From: Luscinia megarhynchos
Taxonomy: Eukaryota > Chordata > Aves > Passeriformes > Turdidae
DNA length: 64,000 nt
Direction: 5' to 3'
Assembly: GCA_034336665.1 (NCBI GenBank)
Contig: CM067568.1
Location: 12,438,483-12,502,482 of the forward strand
Every line of letters starts with the position of its first letter. The first letter of the stretch is position 1. This document shows, one piece after another, positions 50,132 to 64,000 of this stretch. Under the pieces are notes generated by a model. The model saw only the letters and a list, made by a program, of their open reading frames with translations, had not been told where the DNA came from and made no database searches. The translations under genes were made by a program, and so were the position numbers.

Positions 50132-52642
50132 GTTATAGCTTACATATATTATGTACTGCCACAAGTAGATTACTAAATTGAGCAGATTCACAGTCGAGCA
50201 TAAAGGACATTTGTTTTGTAAGAAGTATGAGGACTGCTGGGATTTGTATTTGAAACTTTTTCCCTATTCCAGGGCGTTTAACTCAGACCTGTCACTTATC
50301 TGTTCTAAAATGATGGATCTGCAAAGAGGTTGTCTCCATGCAACGTGTCCTTCTACGTCCCAGAAAGTCCCCAGGGAAAAGTTTGTCGGCTGAGCAAGAT
50401 GACGTACTCAGGAAAAAACACTTTGCAGTGTCTCTTTGTAGAAATCAGAGTCTTCATTAGACAGATGGAATACACTCCCACTGAGTTGAATAAATTGCCT
50501 ATATTCTTGCAAGAAAGTGAGACCACACTAACAGTTCCTCAAGTAAATCAATGCTTTTCTTTTTTCCCTTTCTATGCAGTTCTAGATTCTTTTTTATTAT
50601 AGAATCTAAATACTTAAATTACATTATTCCTAGGTGTAAGCTGTGGGGGGCAGGACCTTTCTTAAGTTACAATGAGAACAGAACTTGCTACAATGACTGT
50701 GGAGATAATACCATAGAAAAAGTAATAACTTTGCAAAACTAGTCATCTGCTGTTGTTACTGCTATCCTTTTTTCCCCCTGATTTTCAGGTACTCACCCTT
50801 CAATTACAAGTAGAACAAAGATTTGACCAACAGAAATAAAGATCCAGTTGAAAATGCTTACAGTTTCTGACATGTCTCACTGCAGACTGAAATATAAGCA
50901 CTGACCTCTTATTTACTAAATACCCATAGTCTGCTAAAAGAAACTGAAGAGGGAAAAAAGAAAATACAAGTTTTTCTTAAAAGAAAAAAGGAAATGAGAA
51001 GAGATCAGTACCTGCAAATCAAAACCACATATTCATAAAGATTTATAAGAAATCCACAAGGCCCTTATGACCAATTAATTCATGTTCTAAATTTAGAGTG
51101 GTCAGGACTCCTTACAGCTAAAGGAAAAAGAGATGCAGAATGAACTGGAAAAGTATTTCCTAAACCATGTGTTTGGGGTTTTTTAACAGAGTTGAGAATT
51201 GACTAATAGCAAGGGGGCTGGTAACAAGGTGATTCTCTGTGACTGTCTGAGGAATCCTCTGCACATGCAGAGCAGACAGTGCGACTCCTGCCACTGCAGC
51301 TTTCTGTCTCTGATGCTGAATGTATGGGGAGAAAAAAGCTGGCAAAAAACTGAAGGCAGCACAATGCAGCACTGCTTGTCTTTAGGGGGAAAAAAGCCAA
51401 ACCAGTGCAATGCTGGAGCCATTGCAGGGCTGTGGGCAGCCAAAAGGAGATTATGCATGACTAGTGACTTTTCTTACAAAGGCTTCCTGAAGTGTTTCTG
51501 TACAAGTTTGTACGTGTGTGCAGGAGTTTCATACACATGATGGAGTGTAGCAGCTCCAGAGGAGTTGTTACACCCTATTGTCTCAATAATCCACACAGTT
51601 AACAGTCCCTAAATACAGCAGAGCATAACATCTCCAATGGGGTCATTATGGCTTATCAAGTCAAATCCGAGTGCCTAAATATGGATTTGATCAACAGACT
51701 GTAATATCTCCAGGGGTGAAAAATACACATTTTTAAGAATGTGCACATTTTGCATACAAACTGTGGTCTATATTAGGACAAATTACGTGGATTCAACTTG
51801 TGAAACTTTGATTTAGAGATAAGAAAGGAATAAAAGGCTCATTAGAAGAGGTGCTAAAGAACCATGATTCCCAGGAAGTAGGCAATGACTCATGTCATTT
51901 ATTTTGGGGTCTAATTCTGCTTTCCTACTGCAAATACACAGTTGTCTGAAAATCTACAAAAGAGTAAGAATGGAATATAAACATAAAAATGTTATATTAA
52001 ATTCTGCTTACTCTCAGATCTCAATGAATACACTTCATGGTAAGTAAATGGGGATGTGGGGATACAAATATGTTGTATTGGTAATTGCTTTTGTATTAAT
52101 TCTATCTTGACTTCATATATTTTTCTCCAATCACAGCTCTACTTGTATTTTTTATACCAAGATTTTCTGAAGCATCTTTGTCAGCGTTTTCCTGCTTTGT
52201 TTACAAAAAAGATAGGATCTGATTCTTTTTAAAATAATGTCAGTTATCTTATAAATTATATAACATTTTCAGATTCATTTAAAGCCTTAAATCAAAGCAA
52301 ATCTTCCAGGCAATGACAGTAGTTTGAAATACTAAAATAAATACAAGTAGCTGAAGCAATGCAGATTTTGTTTAAGTACTCTTTTTTTGCTGAAGGTGAA
52401 CATGGCTTGACTGGAAAAAAGTCACATCCTCTAAACAAAGATCAATTTTTGGTATGATTTTACTTTTGCTTCTATCACATGGTAAAAGTTCTGTATATTG
52501 TTTTCTTCATTTCCCTAACTCTCTCTCCTTGCCCAGTGCTCTGTAAAATGACTGACACCATCACTCCTTTCTCAGTCAGACCTGAGGTGGAGCAGAAAAA
52601 TTCAACTCTGTTATAGTGATTTTTTTTTTGTCTCATGTGCAT

Positions 52643-53165
52643 TGTACTGGTTGAGGCTCTGAGTTAACCTTAGTTCACGTGCTGCTGAGTTTTTGATTTG
52701 TGACCAAGACCAGGGATGTTTCACTATTGCCAAAGTGGGCTTCCACAGCAAGACCTTTTCTGGTTTTGATGCTGCTCTGCCAGAGAGGAGGCTGGGGTTG
52801 TGCCAAGCTCTGGGAGGGGGGACAGAGCCAGGCCAGCTGACCCCAACTGACCAAAGGGACATTTCACACCATATGATATCAGACTCAGCAGTAAAATCTG
52901 GGTGAAGAACGAAGAAAGGAAAATGTTTGGAGTTTTGGCATTTGTCTTCCCATGCAACTTATTTGTGCTGAAGCCCTGCTTTCCTGGGAACAGACTGCAA
53001 TCAATTAATTCCCTGTTTTACTTTTGCTTGCATGCACAGCATTTGCTATACTTATTAAACTACACTAATCAAAACCACAAATTTTCTAATTTTACCCTTC
53101 TGACTCCCCTCCCCATCCCACTGACAGGAGCTCACCTGCCCATCCTAACCCACAGCAGCACACAA
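52643..53165 (+). mobile_element. Decayed solo LTR of an avian endogenous retrovirus
   Basis: The sequence resembles a widespread bird LTR. It starts TGTACTGGTTGAGGCTCTGAG, has TGCTCTGCCAGAGAGGAGGCTGG, CAGCTGACCCCAACTGACCAAAGGG and a CCATATGATATCAGACTCAG segment before a degraded TATA region (about 52884-52896). It then has AGCCCTGCTTTCCTGGGAAC, an ATTAAA poly-A signal at 53053-53058, and a pyrimidine-rich CTCCCCTCCCCATCCCACTG end. No gag, pol or env sequence flanks it, so it is a solo LTR. The 3' boundary is approximate. It lies antisense to SOX6. I do not assign a family name. Confidence 0.75.
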
Positions 53166-56100
53166 ACCCAGATAACTCCACAGTATGCCATCATCTCAGA
53201 AACACAAATTAACCTTAATGCTTTGGCAAATGACAAAGCTGGGCTGTCCCAGAGTGCTGGATGTTTTTGCTACGGTCTTTCTCATGAGTGAATCTCTGTG
53301 AGCACTTTGAAAGCTTTGTAGATAATTTTTTTTTATTATTTTTTGAACAGTAGAATATGAACACAAGCAATTTTCAATTCTGTGTCTGTAACCAAATACA
53401 AAGCTTTCTGAGATTTAAATGACACATTTTCAAAAAGGCCTAAGCCCAGGCTTTGAAGTTATGTACATAATTTTGTGAGCGCCATCATTTGCACAACAAA
53501 CTATTACCAACTATCTGAACTTGAAGACCAGTAACTGACCAGAACTCAATAGCTTTTTTATACCAGCTGCAGGCAATTAATTTGTCATCTTTTTCTGGTG
53601 CCAGCTTCCAGCTACTCATTTCTACAAGTCTAATTACCTGAAGCCAATTTCTGAAAATTTGGTCCTGAAAACACAGGGTTCTGATTCTTCAAAAGAAACC
53701 AATCCAAAGTTGCAACTGTTATCAAAGCTTCGCTGGGATTATGACAGAAACTATGCACGGTTTTCTTAGCATACAATTATTTCAAAATTATGTTTCTCTA
53801 ATTGAAGTGATCTAGCATTCCTGCTCCCCCACCTCCATTTTGATCATCCTGCCCATCATTTTTAGAGTAAAAGAAGTAGATCATAATGTAAAAATTGAAA
53901 GGCAGAGGGTGAAGGGGGAAAGAAGACTATTCTAGAATTGTGTTTGTGCAAAGGATGCTTCTGGTTTTAACGTATTTTATACTTGCTATAAAATATAAAT
54001 CCATTTTGTTAGTATTCATGACTGAATTAATACTTTTATTTTCTTTAAGATAAGAGTGGGGATATACCATCATTGAAAATGACTGATTTATATCCTGCTC
54101 TTTTGCAACCCCTGCCTTTTCCTCACGTCTATGGGGTGAGGATAACAGACCAGCACACCAAAGATAAAACCAGAGCACATACAAGCTTTTCCTGCCTTAA
54201 TGGTTCTGTAGTACCTGCTGCAATAAATAAACCCAGCAGGATTACACAGGGTCACTAAGAGACTTAACAACAGATTTTCCTGCTGCTGTTTTATTCGTAG
54301 GTTTTAAAAGTTGCAAGTGCTACCATGAAAAGTCTCCTCACAAAAGATGGCATTTGAGAATGATGTTATTTGTATCTGTTAAAGAGTTCTGATTCACTCT
54401 GCTATATTTGCAAGTAAAAAAAATTTTTTTTTCTGCTCAGACTGCCTGGTGTATAACCTCAATCTGGAAACTATGCATCAATCCATGCACTGCTAGTAAC
54501 TAGCACAAAATAGAAATTTCAGATTATTCACTGAAATATTTACTGACTCTGCTCTAAAGGGTGAAAGATGAAATAGGAACTTGTAATATTGAATACAAGA
54601 TATAAACATGATACTGAAAATATACAAGGAAGAGACTCAAAAAATAAGTGGACACCATTTTTATGCTTATTTTTCAAAGTGAAATCAAATGTTAAGAATT
54701 CTTTTAATAGCCCTTATAGCATATTAGATATTTTTTAAATGTCAAGCCACTGAAACTCATAAAATAAATTTTAAAATAAGCATAAATTTATAAACTCTTA
54801 ATACTGACATGTATGTGACCATTTTTTTTTATTTTTATAACCTGGTATTCTGCCTCTTGATTACTTAAGACAAACACTGACTTCATAATTAGAGTGTTTG
54901 AATACAGCCTGTTTGATCAGTTGTTTCAGTTCTGTATTTTTAATAATATCAACTTGTATTAAATGAGATCTTCAATTATGACTTTAATACTAGCAGACAT
55001 ATATATTTATTAGACACTGAATCTGACTTGGAAAAGCATTGTTTATCCTGTGTGGCAACATTTTAACCAATCTTTGTTTAACAGAGACTACTTGTTTTGA
55101 GTGCTGTAAAGAAACTATCATGCAAAAATATAAAATGTAATTAAAAGGGTAAAACAATCTTTAATGGGTCTGTTTATGACATTTGTTTCTCTTTCTGTGC
55201 CTTGCTACAAAACACTCACCCAAGCATTCCCTTGTGGGCTGAGAAAAGATCAAAATATTATCAAATTCATCATTTAAGTTACAGTTATTCTGCTGAGTCT
55301 TACACTCAGCCTGGACTCAAAACTCCTGTTAGTCTTTCTGCTTATGTTACCTCCCTCATACAAGGAATAAAGAACCTACTCTGCCCTCTGATACAGAGAA
55401 TCACAGAATTTTTTATAGCAATTGGAAACACCTGTTGTTCTGGACTCTTTTAACAAATAATTAATGTGTCAGTTTTCTTTCCATTCATTACTAAATTGCA
55501 TTATAAACATTCTATCTGCCAAAGCTTTAGTGACTACTGGGATAATGCTTTTCCCTTTCTAGTTGGCTGGGATAAGTATTGTGGTCTCTAACTGATTTTG
55601 TGTCAGTGGTGAAAAATAACTTGTGTGCTGTATTTTTGCAGCCCTTGGCACCTCCAGGGAAGCTAACAGAGAAGCATTCTCCATCCAAAGGGCTGCCTTT
55701 TACCCCAGCCAGTTACAGATCCTCTGCTCTCTTGCCCTGCTGTACATCACAGACCTGCTGCTGGAGCTGCTGAAGACCTCAGAAAGGCCACAGGATGGGA
55801 AAACACAGGCCCAGGGGATTTTCCAAGAGTTTTCTTTGTCCTCTGACTGGTCCTTAAAGCAAGTATGATCGAAACTGTTCCTTACCTGTCATACATGATC
55901 CCAGGCTGCTATTTGGTAAGCTGGATCATGTCCTGCTCAGTCCAGTTATCCCTGCTGGTCCTGTTATCCCAACACTGTCATTTACCCTTTTATTCCAGTG
56001 TGCCACCTCATTTCAGTGATTCAACACCAGAGATCCAACAAAGAATGTTTTATCTCTAATTTCCCACTGCAACTGAGAGCCAAATGTTTTGAGCCTAAGT

Positions 56101-56432
56101 GCTTTGCTGCACCTGAACCACAGATTGAACCACACTCAATCCACACTCTGGCACTGTAATACTCAACAGTGCTAGAACAGAACTCGCCTTTTAGCCATAT
56201 TTATCAGTCCAGCCATTCTCAAAAAGCACTGTTCAAAATCCAGTGACCATGAACAGTGGAAGATTCAACCAACCCCTTTCCATGTTCCTATGTGCACACT
56301 TAGAGCTTTGCCACATGTGTGCTCAGGACTGTGGGCGTGATGCTGCCATGTAAACCTGGAGAAGTTTGGAGCACAGCACTGCCAAGGGACAAGGTGTATC
56401 TAACATGAAATCAGAGATGGCTAAAAGCTCTA

Positions 56433-59257
<2,825 letters not shown>

Positions 59258-59438
59258 CTAAAGAGGATCCTCTTCCCAGGGATCCACTGAGCGGGCTGGG
59301 GATGCCACTCTTGTTCGTCACTGTCACTGGACTGCTTTTGCTGGCTGGGAAGAGATTCTGTGTCGGAGATGTTGGGGATTTGACAGGTTCAGCTGTTTTG
59401 GGTCGGGCTGAGAGATTCAGTGGCTGAGCTGCTTCATC
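59258..59438 (-). CDS. SOX6: SOX6 coding exon with CtBP-binding PLNLS motif
   Basis: This 181-nt exon starts in phase 0 after the acceptor tctcgcag and ends one base into a codon at TTAG|gtaactg. It encodes [14 protein letters not shown] onward to GSLGRGSSL, 60 full codons. PLNLS is the motif through which mammalian SOX6 is reported to recruit the co-repressor CtBP2. Here it is intact, so a repressor function is expected to be kept. The rest is a Ser/Pro-rich, probably disordered linker with repeated S-P pairs (likely proline-directed kinase sites, inferred). The first two codons (D, E) complete the SUMO consensus VKDE begun by the preceding exon. One alanine is missing compared with the mammalian AAA run. 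Confidence 0.95.

Positions 59439-64000
<4,562 letters not shown>

Noticed and set aside
52902..53291. 129-codon plus-strand open frame
   Set aside because: It lies largely within the solo LTR and has no retroviral protein similarity that I recognise.
55391..55441. Possible CR1 3' end (GAGAATCACAGAATT)
   Set aside because: Only about 15 bases resemble CR1 and the following sequence does not continue the consensus.
55623..55868. 81-codon open frame with a Leu-rich stretch in a GC-richer patch
   Set aside because: I recognise no family, it overlaps another frame, and there is no splice or promoter context.

Overview
The window is vertebrate nuclear DNA from a bird. It carries the 3' half of one gene, SOX6 (a SoxD-family HMG-box transcription factor), on the minus strand. 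The gene call rests on seven GT-AG bounded exons that join in frame from 63455 down to a TGA at 3313-3315 (1386 nt, 461 residues). The joined protein matches the C-terminal half of vertebrate SOX6, including an intact HMG box. The bird call rests on three CR1 LINE pieces with the typical TTCTATGA-type 3' end, and on an avian-type solo retroviral LTR. I cannot name the species.

Layout in transcript order, from high to low coordinates: partial intron (64000-63456); exon with the Q-L-Y-A-A start and SUMO motif (63455-63306); exon with the CtBP-binding P-L-N-L-S motif (59438-59258); second coiled-coil/poly-Q exon (56710-56520); a 26.6 kb intron; a 109-nt linker exon (29943-29835); a 16.2 kb intron; the exon carrying the first half of the HMG box (13683-13450); the exon carrying the second half (10895-10679); a 7.1 kb intron; the terminal exon with the acidic C-terminus (3616-3313); and a long 3'UTR (from 3312 down, possibly past base 1). 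The earlier exons (start codon, first coiled coil/leucine zipper) lie beyond the right edge.

The 3'UTR holds a dense cluster of miR-499/miR-208 seed matches, the known muscle-fibre regulators of Sox6. It also has two miR-219 matches, one directly abutting a miR-499 site. The introns hold few repeats: three CR1 fragments, one decayed solo LTR in the antisense direction, one ancient MIR/CORE-SINE-like relic, a 250-nt (AAAAG)n purine tract and several short low-complexity runs. I found no second protein-coding gene, no tRNA, rRNA or snRNA gene, and no CRISPR or prokaryotic feature. Most open frames outside the exons look like chance or repeat-derived.

No new biological system is evident. The most useful second looks are the miRNA site cluster, the CR1 copy a few tens of bases from the HMG-exon splice donor, the (CTTTT)n tract in the transcript, and the SUMO motif assembled across a splice junction.
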